A stretch of 64,000 nt of DNA from Owenia fusiformis. Lineage: Eukaryota > Annelida > Polychaeta > Sabellida > Oweniidae. Where the stretch lies: the NCBI GenBank assembly GCA_903813345.2, contig CAIIXF020000010.1:37313425-37377424 (forward strand), read 5' to 3'. A program made the position numbers and the translations under genes. Shown here one piece after another: positions 31,825 through 45,600 of this stretch (position 1 is its first letter; each line of letters begins with the position of its first letter). The notes beneath the pieces were generated by a model, which was not told the DNA's origin, made no database searches, and was given only the letters and a program-made list of their open reading frames with translations.

Positions 31825-34800
31825 TAAGTCATGAAATATTTATTATTTTGTTATGAAATACATTCACAGCAGCTAAGTTCTGTTTCATAAATGGCCCTAT
31901 ATAATATATTTTCAATAGTACTGCTGGTATACTTTGACAAAGATGCTTGTATTTCTGAAGCTCTTTAGTTTTTAATAAACATGTATTGAAACTCTTAAAA
32001 AGGATATGCCACTTGCTAAGTTTCATAAAGCTTAACTTGATATCATGTGAAATTGTGAATAGACTTTCAATTCAGAGTTATTCTAGAAAACCATTTATTA
32101 CTTCTTGTGTTTGAAATAAGAAGATCAATTATTTTTGGGCCAGTATCTTATGCCCGCTAGTGCCTGCTCTTATACTTTTAGGGTTTAACTTTGAATTCCC
32201 ACTTCTACATAAATGCTTTTCTATTCATATTTTGTAATTATCTGATGTCTCGTCTCCTTTGATTTGAGACATATTTTCCCTCGATAATCAATTTTTTATT
32301 GTGACAAAAATGGTTTGAATATTGTATTTAGTTAAAAAGGTTGAATTCTGAACATTACTAGCACAAACTTTGGTATTATTTAAGTACCTAAATATTCATT
32401 GAATTCACATAAACCATATTGGCTCCTGTTAGATTTTATTCTCATTTTCTTTTGTGAGAAAACTCCAGTAAATCAGAAGTGGGATGTAAACTTAAAGAAA
32501 AATGTGTCTCATTATATAAAGATTAATTGCTTTCAAACTAATAAACAAAATCAAACCCATGATTAAAATATTCACCCAATTTACCCAATTTATTTTTTCC
32601 CACTCAGGATCTGCTAAGTTCTCATTATGTTTTCAGTTATCATAGAACTTTTATAATACGAGTATTTACTTCAACTTTGTTATCTCATTTCTTGTAAATT
32701 CCACTCATGGGCAACATTTTCAAACTTGGCCCAAAATAAGTTCATTTACAATTTGGATGAACTGTCCCGCCCCCTTGGAGGACGTAAATTGATAGAACCA
32801 TGATTCCCTTTGGACAGGGGTGTCATTACTTAAACAAGACATCATATTTATTGTACCTGCTCTGTCATTTCATATATTCGCCCATTCATTAAGGTTTATG
32901 TCTCCCTATATAGGGCCTATTTATCATAACTGTTCCCATAGAGGGTGCTATACATCATTCCTGGGGACAGGGTGCCCCTGAGGCAACTCTTGATTACAGT
33001 CATTTTACAGTTAGTATGCTGTTGAACTTGTAATGCTTTATTAATCTGTGTTATACTTTATTATCATCTATTATCATCAGGCTCCTTCATAAGTTGATAA
33101 TAATTCAGAAATTTCAGAGGAAATTGAACATATGTTTCCACGGAGAGGGGTCATCCATACTTATCAAAACATATTTCCATTGCGAATGCTTCTTTAGGAG
33201 ATAACACAATATGTTATAATGAATATGAAACATATTGCCATGGTGATAACTTTAGAAAAGCTTATACAAATAATATGAAGATCTTTGAGATTGCTCCTTC
33301 GAGTCAGTATGTTACCATAGAGATAACTCCTTCAGGAGTTAATAAAGTATGTTGCCATGGAGACTCCTTTAGGAAAACAATTGCAACTGTTCTGCTTGGG
33401 TTCATCTTGTAGATAAACATAAACATGAATTTCACAAGTGAATATAGAATCTCTCACCCTGTAATTTGATTACCATTCACCTGTCATAAGCAGCTGCTCT
33501 CCTATTTCACCATAGAAAATACCTCTCATTCTAAGAATACTTGCATGTTACCAGGTTAATTGGATAATTAGAGTTATACACACATCATATGTTCTGATTT
33601 ATAAACATCTGAAATAACTGAATTTCTGATCCAGATTTACTCCTAGAATAGTTTCTTCTACCCTGATCTTTAATAGTAATCAAAATGCTCTTACTTGGAA
33701 TGATTGCAAGTTTTTCTGTGTTTAATTATCCTATATATTTAGGCAACTGCATTTTTGGCTATATAACTGATTTTTGCTTACTAAGAATGTTTGCCCATTT
33801 GTTGTTTCATAGTCTTGCATTCAAACACCTAACCCCATTCTGATATATACAGATATATCACATCTCAACTAGTTATATGCTCTGATTTAGGTGGTTATTT
33901 TCAGTGTTCTGATATTAACAGATGAGAGTGGTATATACCATACAGTAAAATCATATGATATATTCACTTACATGAAAACTAATAGTAACAGCTGGCCATA
34001 ATAGAGTGCTTTTGTTGCTGGATGGTCCACAAATGTGACAAATAAATGCTTGCAAGTGACAATTTTATACATTTATCGGACTGACAAGTGTTTTGAAAGT
34101 GACAAAAATAGACAATTCGTTCTGAATGTAAATAGATGCAAGTAAAGATGACTTATTCTAACCAGTAATCAAACAATGGAACATAACAGACTATTTGTTG
34201 CATTAAATGCTTCGATGGACTAAAAAGGAATGAATCTGACAAAATATGGCAAGTAAATTTTAAATGTGACAAAGTGACAATTTGGAAATTTTAAAAGTGA
34301 CAAAAGCAACCTCACTGCCCCCTCTTGAGGAGCCCTACTAAGTTAGCATATGTTAAATTGACTAAAAGATGCACCTTTCCTGCGATTTGTCCCAGGTCTC
34401 AGCAACTGACTTAACCAATTTATTAGCATTTTCAGAGAAAAACTTAATTTCGACCTAAAAAAGATACTTTCTTCAAGATAATTTCCCATGTTTATACATT
34501 ATGCCTAAAGCCAAACTTGGCCATACTGCACCTACCTACTAAAATTACCCCCCCCCCCCCCTCCGGGTTCAGAGTGAGGATATGTTGTTCATTTAGAGAG
34601 TGGAACCACAGATGGTCTCATGCAAAGAGTAGCTAAAACTTTACCCTTAATAGATAGACAAGCAGTTTTAGACTAAATGATAAAACAGCAGGTCACAAGT
34701 AAATCCCCTCAATAAGTTTGGCAATTGGAAGTTTTTAATAGTCAGCATATTAAAGTGAATGTTTGAATCTTTGATTTCATCCGAATTTGATGAATTTTTG

Positions 34801-34940
34801 AAATAGCAAAACCTAAACAGACTTTGATCACACAGAGACTTTCAGTTGTTGTAATACTATCATTCTGATACTCATAGCATCTTTCTGTTTCACCTGAAAC
34901 TTGTATCATGATGTAATACTATATTTATTGGATTACACAT
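31825..34940. other. Long AT-rich stretch without recognised gene
   Basis: No supported coding sequence. Near 33120-33370 there are about five diverged copies of a phrase like AGTATGTTGCCATGGAGA followed by CTCCTTTAGGAG, an old 45-70 bp repeat. A C-run of 12 is near 34550. Confidence 0.5.
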
Positions 34941-34943
34941 ATA

Positions 34944-35721
34944 CCGTATTCTCTCCAATAAACGCACAGTGCGTCTCCCAAATTCTCCTGCAGGAGATGT
35001 CTCAAATGACAAAATCCCCGGGGATTTGTGAAAATAAATTTGGGCGATAATAGGGTGTTTCATGATTTTCCTCTTTAAAACTAGACTCACTCCAACTAGA
35101 TAACATATTATCATACCTCAATGTTTTCCTCATGCATTTATCAATCTGCTGAATGTGTTTCCGTGGGTTAATTGGCATTATAATACTCAATATTGATGAT
35201 AAACATCCACTCCAATTGCTCCGAGCAGGCCGCCATTTTGGAAATTGACGCCGATATCTGAGTCAAAATCTAAAGGCTTCTTGTATCTGAATGGTCCTCA
35301 TAGTTGGTGAAAATATGTTTTATATCCATATAATGCTACTAAACATTTATAAAGGATTGTATATTTGTTTGTGGGAAGGGGCAGTAGAATATTTATAGAT
35401 CGGAACTCCCATGATGCATTGCGAGTTTGAGTAATGGCGACGGGCCCGAATTAACGTTCATTGTAGCTTTTAACTCATCACTATAAGGTTATCATGAACG
35501 TAGTTATATATCATAAGGTTCCTTAGACACGTCTGTAACAGCATTATACTCAAAAACGGCTCTATCGATAGCGGTAAGTGAATAATTCAATATTACCCTA
35601 TTATCGCCCGCTCGAATAAATTATATTTTTTCTTGATTTTTGTTTTTCAAGTTGCCAGTCTTTCTTGGAAAAGTCGGGTGTGCGTTTATTGGAGTGTGTG
35701 CGTTTATTAGAGATAATACGG
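34944..35721. mobile_element. TA-flanked DNA element with CCGTATT termini
   Basis: CCGTATTCTCTCCAATAAAC on the left is matched by the inverse of GTTTATTAGAGATAATACGG on the right, with TA directly outside both ends. GGGCGATAATAGGGTGTT and CCCTATTATCGCCC form a second inverted pair further in. No transposase frame is seen, so it is a non-autonomous element duplicating TA. A similar single end appears near 53065-53112. Confidence 0.7.
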
Positions 35722-35749
35722 TAGCTATCATAGCTAGCAACTACAAAAT

Positions 35750-35866
35750 GTTTTCCATACAATGTTAGTTAATGTTATCACTGGTAAAGGGGGATATTAT
35801 ACATATAGAGCTATCATATCTTATACAAAATGTTTCCTATACAATGTTAGTTAATGTTATCACTGG
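35750..35866. repeat. Direct duplication
   Basis: TACAAAATGTTTTCCATACA with AATGTTAGTTAATGTTATCA occurs at 35742-35783 and nearly unchanged at 35823-35865. The second copy ends in a G9 run. Confidence 0.75.
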
Positions 35867-35869
35867 GGG

Positions 35870-36975
35870 GGGGGTGCAGCATGGGGAGACATGATATAAA
35901 GTCTTTCAATTGTCAAACTTATGAGAGTGTATCTTGTCTTTTTAATGGTCAATTTGTAGTGTCCTGTTATCACTAGCCTCATTAACTCAAATGTGTCTAT
36001 GATAAGTTGCACATTAACTCTTGTATGCCTATCAGAACTTGCACATTTAGTCCCAAAGGGAAACATTTTGAAATGAGAAATAGAATGAATTTAAGAGAAT
36101 TTAAAAAGGAATAAAGTGAACAAGCATGAAGTGAAACTGCCATGTTGTATGAAAAGGCAAGGAAGAACGTCAGATATTTCCTTAGGATCTTACAGGTTAT
36201 TCCTCATGATAAACATTGTGATATTGAGTTATAAGGTTGAAAGGGTCAGAAAGATAATTAATGGCCATTTGGTAGAATTCAATTTTCTCTACTTTAATTG
36301 TTATATCTTGTCAAACTTTTGAGATTATTCTGTTCTGGTAAGTATTGCCTGTCTTTAGTCCCTCATGTTAGCTATTTAGTGGAGTCAGACCCTATAATAC
36401 ATTAGGAAGGGCTTATAACCACAATGTAGATGAAGGTTTCTTTTAGAGAAGCAAAACTAACAATTAGAAAGGGGAGTTAGTTTTGTGAAAAGTTACTCTT
36501 TATAAAAGAATGTCTCTATTTTCTCTAACCAAAAAGAATCATCTTTCTAACAGGGGCAAACACTTAGATATGAAATCATCCTATTGCAAAGGGTACCTTT
36601 CCTATATCTCACTCATGCTGTATATTCCCAGCCATCAAGCTAAATGATTGGATGATGGAACCTATCTCAGGGTGTTATGACACTTTACCACATGGCATCA
36701 AAGAAATAACACTCATAAAGCAACTGTTATTTTTTGATGTTCTGCTCTGAATTGGGCCTCTGTAATGAATCAGCCAAATTAGTACATATTTTTCATGTCA
36801 TGAAACATCCGTCTGACAATCATGCTTATTTCACTCTTAAAGTTAGGCCTCTTAACTTTGGGAATTATTTATGTGATACCAGATTCATCTTTTTGAGTAA
36901 ATGCACCAACATTATTTTGTTTCTTGCAAATAATTCTTATTTTGTTAATTGTGGAATTGAAAGTCATATGAGTAA
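35870..36975. other. AT-rich stretch without recognised gene
   Basis: Short open frames only (68 and 94 codons) with no family resemblance. Confidence 0.5.
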
Positions 36976-36978
36976 AAC

Positions 36979-37091
36979 GTTCTTGTACTCGTGCCTGTGC
37001 AAGATTGTCCATTCTTGATTCGCGTTGATAAGAAGCACAATCGAAGCTCACCAAGAATGGACGATCTTGCACAGGTACTCATACAAGAACT
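36979..37091. repeat. Palindromic MITE-like hairpin, 113 bp
   Basis: GTTCTTGTACTCGTGCCTGT and the following GCAAGATTGTCCATTCTT are inverted at 37054-37091 with about three mismatches, around a 37-base loop. Confidence 0.75.
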
Positions 37092-37174
37092 TCTATGTCT
37101 CATCTTGATCTTATTTTATTTACATGTATTGAGTTTAGGGATTCAGTTAGGATAAGATTATGACATTGTTTAAT

Positions 37175-39725
37175 TAGCATACTGCGCCATCTAGCATACT
37201 GCACCATTTAGCATTCTGTGCCATGTAGCATGATGCGCCATGTAGCGTACTGTGCCATCTAGCATACTGCGCCATGTAGCATACTGCACCATCTAGCATA
37301 ATGCGCCATGTAGCATACTGTGCCATGTAGCAAACTGCACCATGTAGCATAATGCGCCATGTAGCATAATGCGCCATTTAGCATAATGCGCCATCTAGCA
37401 TACTGCACTATGTAGCATACTGTGCCATGAAGCATACTGCAACATGAAGCATACTGTGTCATGTAGCATGTCGCATACTGTGTCATGTAGCATTTAGCAT
37501 ACTGTGTCATGTAGCATATTGTGTCATGAAGCATACTGCACTATGTAGCATAATGCGCCATCTAGCATAATGTGCCATGTAGCATACTGCACCATGTAGC
37601 ATATTGCACTATGTAGCATAATGCGCCATGTAGCATACTGCACCATGAAGTATACTGCGCCATGAAGCATACTGCGCTATCTAGCATAATGCGCCATGTA
37701 GCATACTGCGTCATGTAGTATACTGCACCATCTAGCATAATGCGCCATTTAGCATAATGCGCCATGTAGCATACTGTGTCATGAAGCATACTGCACCATG
37801 TAGCATATTGCACTATGTAGCATATTGCACTATGTAGCAAATGTACTATGTAGCATACTGCTCCATGTAGCATACTGTGTCATTTAGCATGTAGCATACT
37901 GTGTCATGTAGCATATTGTGTCATGAAGCATACTGCACCATGTAGCATATTGCACTATGTAGCATAATGCGCCATGTAGCATACTGCGCCATGAAGTATA
38001 CTGCGCCATGAAGCATACTGCGCTATCTAGCATAATGCGCCATGTAGCATACTGCGTCATGTAGTATACTGCACCATCTAGCATAATGCGCCATTTAGCA
38101 TAATGCGCCATGTAGCATACTGTGTCATGAAGCATACTGCACCATGTAGCATATTGCACTATGTAGCATATTGCACTATGTAGCAAATGTACTATGTAGC
38201 ATACTGCTCCATGAAGCATACTGCACCATGTAGCATACTGCACCATGTAGCATACTGTGTCATTTAGCATGTAGCATACTGTGTCATGTAGCATACTGTG
38301 CCATGAAGCATACTGCAACATGAAGCATACTGTGTCATGTAGCATGTCGCATACTGTGTCATGTAGCATTTAGCATACTGTGTCATGTAGCATATTGTGT
38401 CATGAAGCATACTGCACTATGTAGCATAATGCGCCATCTAGCATAATGTGCCATGTAGCATACTGCACCATGTAGCATATTGCACTATGTAGCATAATGC
38501 GCCATGTAGCATACTGCGCCATGAAGTATACTGCGCCATGAAGCATACTGCGCTATCTAGCATAATGCGCCATGTAGCATACTGCGTCATGTAGTATACT
38601 GCACCATCTAGCATAATGCGCCATTTAGCATAATGCGCCATGTAGCATACTGTGTCATGAAGCATACTGCACCATGTAGCATACTGCACCATGTAGCATA
38701 CTGCACCATGTAGCATACTGCACCATGTAGCATACTGCACCATGTAGCATACTGTGTCATGTAGCATGTAGCATACTGTGTCATGTAGCATATTGTGTCA
38801 TGAAGCATACTGCACTATGTAGCATAATGCGCTATGTAGCGTACTGTGCCATCTAGCATACTGCACCATGTAGCATACTGCACCATGTAGCATTTTACAT
38901 CATGTAGTATACTGCGTTATGAAGCATACCGGCCATGTAGCATACTGCAACATGAAGCATTTTATGTCATGTAGTATACTGCACCATGTTGCATACTGCG
39001 CCATGAAGCATACCGGCCATGTAGCATAATCCGCCATGTAGCATTTTACGTCATGTAGTATACTGCGCCATGTAGCATACCGGCCATGTAGCATGTAGCA
39101 TACTGCGCCATGTAGCATACTGTGCCATGTAGCATACTGCGCCATGTAGCATACTGCGCCACATAGCATTTTGCGCCATGTAGTATACTGCACCATGTAG
39201 CATACTGTGCCATGTAGCATACCGGCCATGTAGCATGTAGCATACTGCGCCATGTAGCATACTGTGCCATGTAGCATACTGCGCCATGTAGCATACTGCG
39301 CCACATAGCATTTTGCGCCATGTAGTATACTGCACCATGTAGCATACTGTGTCATGTAGCATACTGTGCCATGAAGCATACTGCAACATGAAGCATACTG
39401 TGTCATGTAGCATGTCGCATACTGTGTCATGTAGCATTTAGCATACTGCGCCATGTAGCATACTGTGCCATGTAGCATACTGCGCCATGTAGCATACTGC
39501 GCCACATAGCATTTTGCGCCATGTAGTATACTGCACCATGTAGCATACTGTGCCATGTAGCATACTGCGCCATGTAGCATACTGCGCCACATAGCATACT
39601 GCGCCATCTAGCATACTGCACCATGTAGCAACCGGCCATGTAGCATGTACTGTACCATGTAGCATATTGCACTATGTAGCATACTGCGTCATGTAGCATA
39701 CTGCACCATGAAGCATACTGCACAA
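37175..39725. repeat. 17-bp satellite array, about 150 copies, with higher-order structure
   Basis: The unit is CATGTAGCATACTGCGC. Blocks of variants recur as groups; for example the string starting GAAGTATACTGCGCCATG is found at 37648, 37993 and 38523 with the same following 150 bases. From about 38880 a different block type with ACCGGCCATGTAG and CACATAGCATTTTG takes over. Minus-strand open frames up to 235 codons (CYMAQYATWRSMLHGAV) arise because 17 is not a multiple of three; they are not genes. Confidence 0.93.
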
Positions 39726-40100
39726 TCTATCTGAGTCATATAATTTAATAAAATATCTCTTGGAAATGATTTTTTCAATTTTTACAATTTCGTCTATCTC
39801 ATTTTTAGAAGGTATAATTGTATTAATAAAGAGCTTTTTTTAGACTAGTTCATCAAAATATTTGTTTTCCCCTAGGCTGATACTAAAACAAAAGGATGTT
39901 TGGTGCCATGCATAGTAAATAGATAAATGAATGAAAGCCTTTAAATGAAATGTCATCCTCGTGTTTGTGAAATACTATGAAATACAGTGGATTTAAAAGG
40001 AAGGAAACGCTGAACCAGAAACATTGAAATTGATGCAGTGAGCTATAGAATAGTTATAGAAAATATAAAACATCAATTATAGACTGAGAACTGGGTGATA
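39726..40100. other. Spacer between satellite and LTR element
   Basis: AT-rich, no feature seen. GATA at 40097-40100 is the left copy of the LTR element's target duplication. Confidence 0.6.
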
Positions 40101-40609
40101 TATGACCGGGCTTTCTTTATATTAAATGTACACAATAGTGTGATGTTTTAATTTCTATCTTTTATTTATTTCACTTGTTTTCACTTCTAATCTACTGCTA
40201 AATCTAGTTATGTCTTTTTGAAGTCTAGGCCGAAAAGTGACCCAAATCTCACATGGCATATAGTATATTCTTCAAAACCAGACATCACATGATCACTTCA
40301 AATCTGTTATGTAAAAAGTTTAACAATAGGAAGACTGCTTCAAATCCTAATTAGAATCCAAGATATAGAAATGTAAATTAAATGTAAATTAAAGAAACAT
40401 TTGTAAGTCTGAAGATGCTCTGAACAATTGTAATGATTGCATATTTAATGTGAGAAACTGACCAGAGATATCCCAGGTGTACTACATGACCTGTTGTTTA
40501 TCTAAATGCTTTTTGTATCATGTTTCCATTAATTAATTTACAAAGTAAAAACAAAGTAAAAGTATAAGATATTAATTATAAAATACAACATGAAAATCAC
40601 TCCGTCACA
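40101..40609 (-). repeat. 3' LTR of the Ty3/Gypsy element
   Basis: It is 509 bp, the partner of the LTR at 47444-47952, with the same boundaries. The 17 bases at its inner edge recur 56 bp further inside the element (40647-40663), a small local duplication next to the LTR. Confidence 0.92.
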
Positions 40610-40628
40610 TTTGCTTCTCCTCCAAAGA
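40610..40628 (-). promoter_or_regulatory. Polypurine tract of the LTR element
   Basis: Directly before the 3' LTR the element strand reads TTTGGAGGAGAAGCAAA, a purine-rich stretch in the usual position for plus-strand priming. Confidence 0.75.
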
Positions 40629-42639
40629 ATGCGTCCCGCATTCTAAATGAAAATCACTCCGTTTAATCAGTCCAAGTTAAAAATATATAACCTGTAATGT
40701 TAAATTCTATCAAAGTATAAAATATGTTAAAATGTTATATCAATGTCCAACGTTGATGTCATCTTCCAATGTTGATGTCATCGCCTGGAGATGAGGAGTG
40801 TCATATTGTCCTTCCTTCCTGAAGTAAAGTCACATTGTTCATAATAGTAGTTGTTGCACTATCAGAGTTAATATAATTCAGCATAATTTTCATTAATCAA
40901 GAAATTCATCATGTTAGAAGATTAATAACTCCTCCATAAATTTTTGAGGCCATAAGTCTACCAACTTTCAAATTGTCTGCTAGCATTTCTTATTTTAAGC
41001 AATTTAGTGTTCAGAGTGGTCGCATATATATATATTTTTTTAAACACCTATTTGTATACTCTACTTTACAATTTACATACTGTTTATCTAACTAAAATCA
41101 TCATAAACTACCATAATAATTATTAAACTCAATAAAACAATTATAAATAGGACAATTTCTTTGTGAAAATACCCAAACTGTAATTAACAACCAACAAAGG
41201 TAATTGATCACTCATTATGCACCAGCACAGAATTTCACGCGTATGATTCTGTTGCCAGTAAAAACTTATCAACTTGGCACAATCCAATCCTGTATTTTCT
41301 TGAGTTAAAAATTTCAATTATATGTACAAGAGAAAAAAATCTTTTATGGCCTATTATAACCATATCTAGTTAAAAGTAACTTGCACTAAATCCTACCTTT
41401 CTACTAAGTTTTGTTTATAAACACTGTTAATGATGCACATCATAATTGTTTGTGCAAACTTTATCTGTACCATAATGCTTTGGTATATGACCTTTGTCTG
41501 GCACATTTAAATAATAATGAGAAACTCACATTGATGAAGTATAAGAGAAGTAAGGCAAATAATCCCTTGCAATTGAACTTCTTAAACAATGTAAACTGAC
41601 TGTAGCAGTCCATGAATTCAATTTAAGTTGTACATAGATATTTAATTTAGGATTAATTAATTATATATTTTGAACAATTAAGATTATTATAAGTTGTCAT
41701 TCTCAAATTAACTGGTCCCAATTAGTGTCTAGCTCCCAGGAAGTAGTTTGCACCCAGTAACTATATTTACCAGAAGGCACTATACTAAATATTAGTAAAT
41801 AATCCTAACACTTTATTAGTTTACAGGTTAAGACATTTAAAAATATTAGCAGGGTTGGCCATGCAATATTGACACTTTTATTTTGGCTCACTGTCTTATC
41901 CTTTTTCATTAGGATTTCACTTGAACTACATTTCTTTCACTTTCACTTGGACTACATTTGTTTTACTTTCACTTGAACTACATATGTTATTCTAACTAAC
42001 ACTTCTACACACTATATGTACTACGTGCTTATGTCAGAACTTGGACTTACCTTACTGTATAAATGACAGCAAGGTGGGGTTGCCGCATTCGTGAGCCACT
42101 ACCTGCCCCTTTAATTAGACGTTAAGACACTGGCTACACAATTACATACACAGATAACAACGTCTTATTACTGCATTTGTAATGTGGGGTTTTAGCCATT
42201 AAATAACTCAGACTAGGTCGCACGCTGTCCTAGGTTAACCTTTTCTTTAAGGTTTGATCTTCCTGGGATCCGCAGATCTACTTGTACATTAAATAGACCT
42301 GTGTTTTAATCCTCTTGATTGGAACCAGATATTCTCTTTATTTTTCACTTGCTTTATTATCATTTCACTTGCTTTATTACATTGCATTTACTTTATTATT
42401 TCTCACTTAATACTCTTTTATCTTTACATTTACACCTGATACCCTTACCTTAATTTAATAGCATCATCTCTTATACCTCACCTGTGCTGTATACTTGTAC
42501 CATAGAATATATCAAACAATAAACTGCTATAGTTTCTTTACAATACCATATCATACATCATATAATGCCTACATGTACTTACTCAAACAACTAACTAATA
42601 TGGGACTCAAATGCATGCATGATGTATCGATTTGCTTTC
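40629..42639 (-). other. Long 3' noncoding part of the LTR element
   Basis: About 2 kb between the end of pol and the polypurine tract, AT-rich, with no convincing frame on either strand (the longest is 62 codons on the opposite strand). It contains short direct repeats such as TCACTTGAACTACAT near 41930-41980 and CACTTGCTTTATTA near 42350. Confidence 0.7.
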
Positions 42640-45600
42640 TTATCTAGTTTTCCTTTTCCTTACTTTACCAGTGTTTGTTTTGGTGATATGGTATTCCCTT
42701 ATTAAATTTCTTGGAATATTTTCTTCATACTCCCATGTACTCTTTTTCTCATTACGCCACTTCACCTTATAACACTTTTTTCCATTGTGTTTACCACATG
42801 CCAAGAGTCGCTCAACTTCTTGTACCTGAGGTGGCTGCTGATCACTTTCACTACTACTATCACTAATACTACTACTTCCTTGATCAATATGATTGTCATC
42901 CTGTAATACCTGTCCCTGTTGAACTCTTGGTATATTTGTTGGTCTTGTCTCTGGATCTACATAAGGCTTCAATCTATTTGCATGTACCAAAGATCTCAAT
43001 AAACGATCATCACTACACCTTATTAGTTTGTATGTCATGTTAGCATTAGCCCTTACAATGTAATATGGACCATGATATTTTCTACAATGTTTAGGTGTTA
43101 GACCTGTTGGAGTTTTAGGCACATGTAACCATACTCTATCACCTACCTTGAACTGTGGTAGTTTCGCCTTTTTATCATGTTGGGTTTTAGTCTTTATCTT
43201 TGCAGCTTCTTGATTCTCTTTAGCTATATCCCTTGCTACCTCTAAGTTAGTCTGTATATCTTGTAGTCTGTCTGTGACTGTACTTTGTCCCATACTTACT
43301 GGTACCATAGTATCTAGTGGCATAAGGGGTTCCTTACCATACAACAAATAGTAAGGGGAATACCCAGTAGACTCAGTTGCTGGTGAAAACCTATAAGAGG
43401 CTAAAATACCTGGTAGAAGTTGTGGCCAATTAGATTGTTGTTTATCAACAAAACACCTAAATGCTTGATTGATTGTACTGTTCATCCTTTCGCAGCTTGA
43501 ATTGGTCTCAGGGTGATAACTTGAGGTTGCCCTGTGTTCTATGCCAAACATTCTACACAATTCTTGAATAACTTTTGACATGAAATTCTGGCCTCTATCT
43601 GTAATTAAAGTCTTCATGGAACCATATCTACATATGAATTCTGTAAACAATACCCTGGCTACCTCTGTTGCTTCTATAGATTTCAAGGCAACCGCTTCTG
43701 GCCACTTCGAAAATGAGTCTACAATCAAAAGAATGTACTGAAATCCATTTACCTTGTGTATAGGTCCTAGTATATCCATGTGGACACGACTGAATAGACT
43801 TCCTGTTGGTAATGGTTGTAAGGGTGCTCTCTGGCCATGATACCTTTTTGATTGTTGACAAATTTCACATGATTTTACATATTTCTCTATGTCAGAATAC
43901 ATTTTTGGCCAGTAATATTTGTACCTGATTGTGTTGTATGTCCTATCTTGACCTTGATGCCCTCCCATTAAGGAGTCATGATAACACTGTAGAACATCCT
44001 CTCTCAATTGTTGTGGTATTGCTAATTGTATTACAACTCTGTCTGATTTATGACCCTTTCCCCTTGGATAATACATATGATATAGAATACCATCTTTGAT
44101 AAGAAAATCCTGACTTTCAAGTATTACCTTTCTTGCTAAGTTCTCTTTGTCTGGTAACTCATCTTGCTCTAAATACTTTATGTATATTTGCAGTTGGGGA
44201 TCTTGTCTTTGTTTATTTTGAAACACCTCATTTGATGATTGAGTAATTTCACATATTGAACTTAGGGCACTTAGGTCACTACACATACCTGTTTGTTGTT
44301 TTGATTCACTTATTGGACACTTAACATTTTGACCTTCTGACCCTATATTACCTGTTTGCATTGTAGTAGGGCTTGGAATACTATAAGCTACCCATTCATC
44401 AGTGCAGTTGTCTTGTGTAATACCTGAGTCCTCTGTTTGTATTGTTGTGGTTTGTTGACACATTTGTTTACATTCATTTACTTCATATGGTCTCCGGCTT
44501 AATGCATCTGCATTTGAGTTTGATTTGCCACACCTGAACTCAATGGTGAAATCATATGCTTGAAGTTTGATTGACCACCTACCTAGCCTACCTGTATGAT
44601 CTTTAATTGATTGCAGGTACTTTAATGAGATGTGATCAGTGTAAACTATAAAATGTGCATTTGCTATGTATATGTGGTATTCACTGATTGCTTCAATTAA
44701 AGCAAGGCATTCTCTCTCAGTAATGGACCACTTTCTCTCTCCTGTTGAGAGTGACCTACCTCCATAGCTAACTGCTCTCTCTCTCCCTTGTTCGTCTATT
44801 TGACCTAATATGTAACCAATAGCTGTACCTGAAGCGTCACATGATATAATGAACGGCTTTTGTAAGTCAGGATATACTAACACTGGTTCTGTAGTCAACA
44901 TAATTTTTGATTCTTGAAATGCATTTTCACATTGTTCATCCCAAACAAACTCGACATTTTTTCGCATAAGATTGTTTAGTGGGGCTACTATGTTACTAAA
45001 ACCCTTAACAAATCTGCGGTAAAAGTTACAAAGTCCCAAATATGCCCTTACCTCTGTGACATTTGTAGGTTGTGGGTATGATAGAATTGCCTTGATCTTT
45101 TCATTGTCTACTGTTATACCTTCTTTGGTGAAGACAAAACCCAAATAAACAACCTTTTCCAGTGCTAGTTTACATTTTGAGGGTTTAAGCTTCAAATTTG
45201 CTTTTCTAAGTCTTGTGAATACCTGGTCTAAATGGTTTAAATGCTCATTCATGTCTTTACTAAAAACAATTATGTCATCACAGTAAACCAACACAAAGTC
45301 CCATGTAAGACCTTTCAAAACATCATTCATGACCCTCTGAAATGACATTGGTGCATTTTTGAGGCCAAAAGGCATTCTGTTGAACTGAAATTTGCCCTTG
45401 TGGGTTACAAATGCTGTTTTATGCTTTGAGGTTTCACTAAGAGGTAATTGCCAAAACCCACTATGCATGTCCAAAACTGAAAATATTGTTGCTTTTGAAT
45501 GCGCTATGCAATCTATAATGTCGTTTAATTGTGGAAGAGGGTAATGAATTGCTTCTGTGTTTTTATTGAGCCTTCTGTAGTCTATTGCTAACCTGTACTC

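Noticed and set aside
37174-39723. Minus-strand open frames up to 235 codons with CYMAQYATWRS repeats
   Set aside because: By-product of the 17-bp satellite lacking stops; no start context or domain.
37175-39725. CRISPR-like array
   Set aside because: Units are directly adjacent with no unique spacers, and the genome is eukaryotic.
41411-41599. Plus-strand 62-codon frame inside the LTR element
   Set aside because: Antisense to the element, no resemblance to any known accessory gene.
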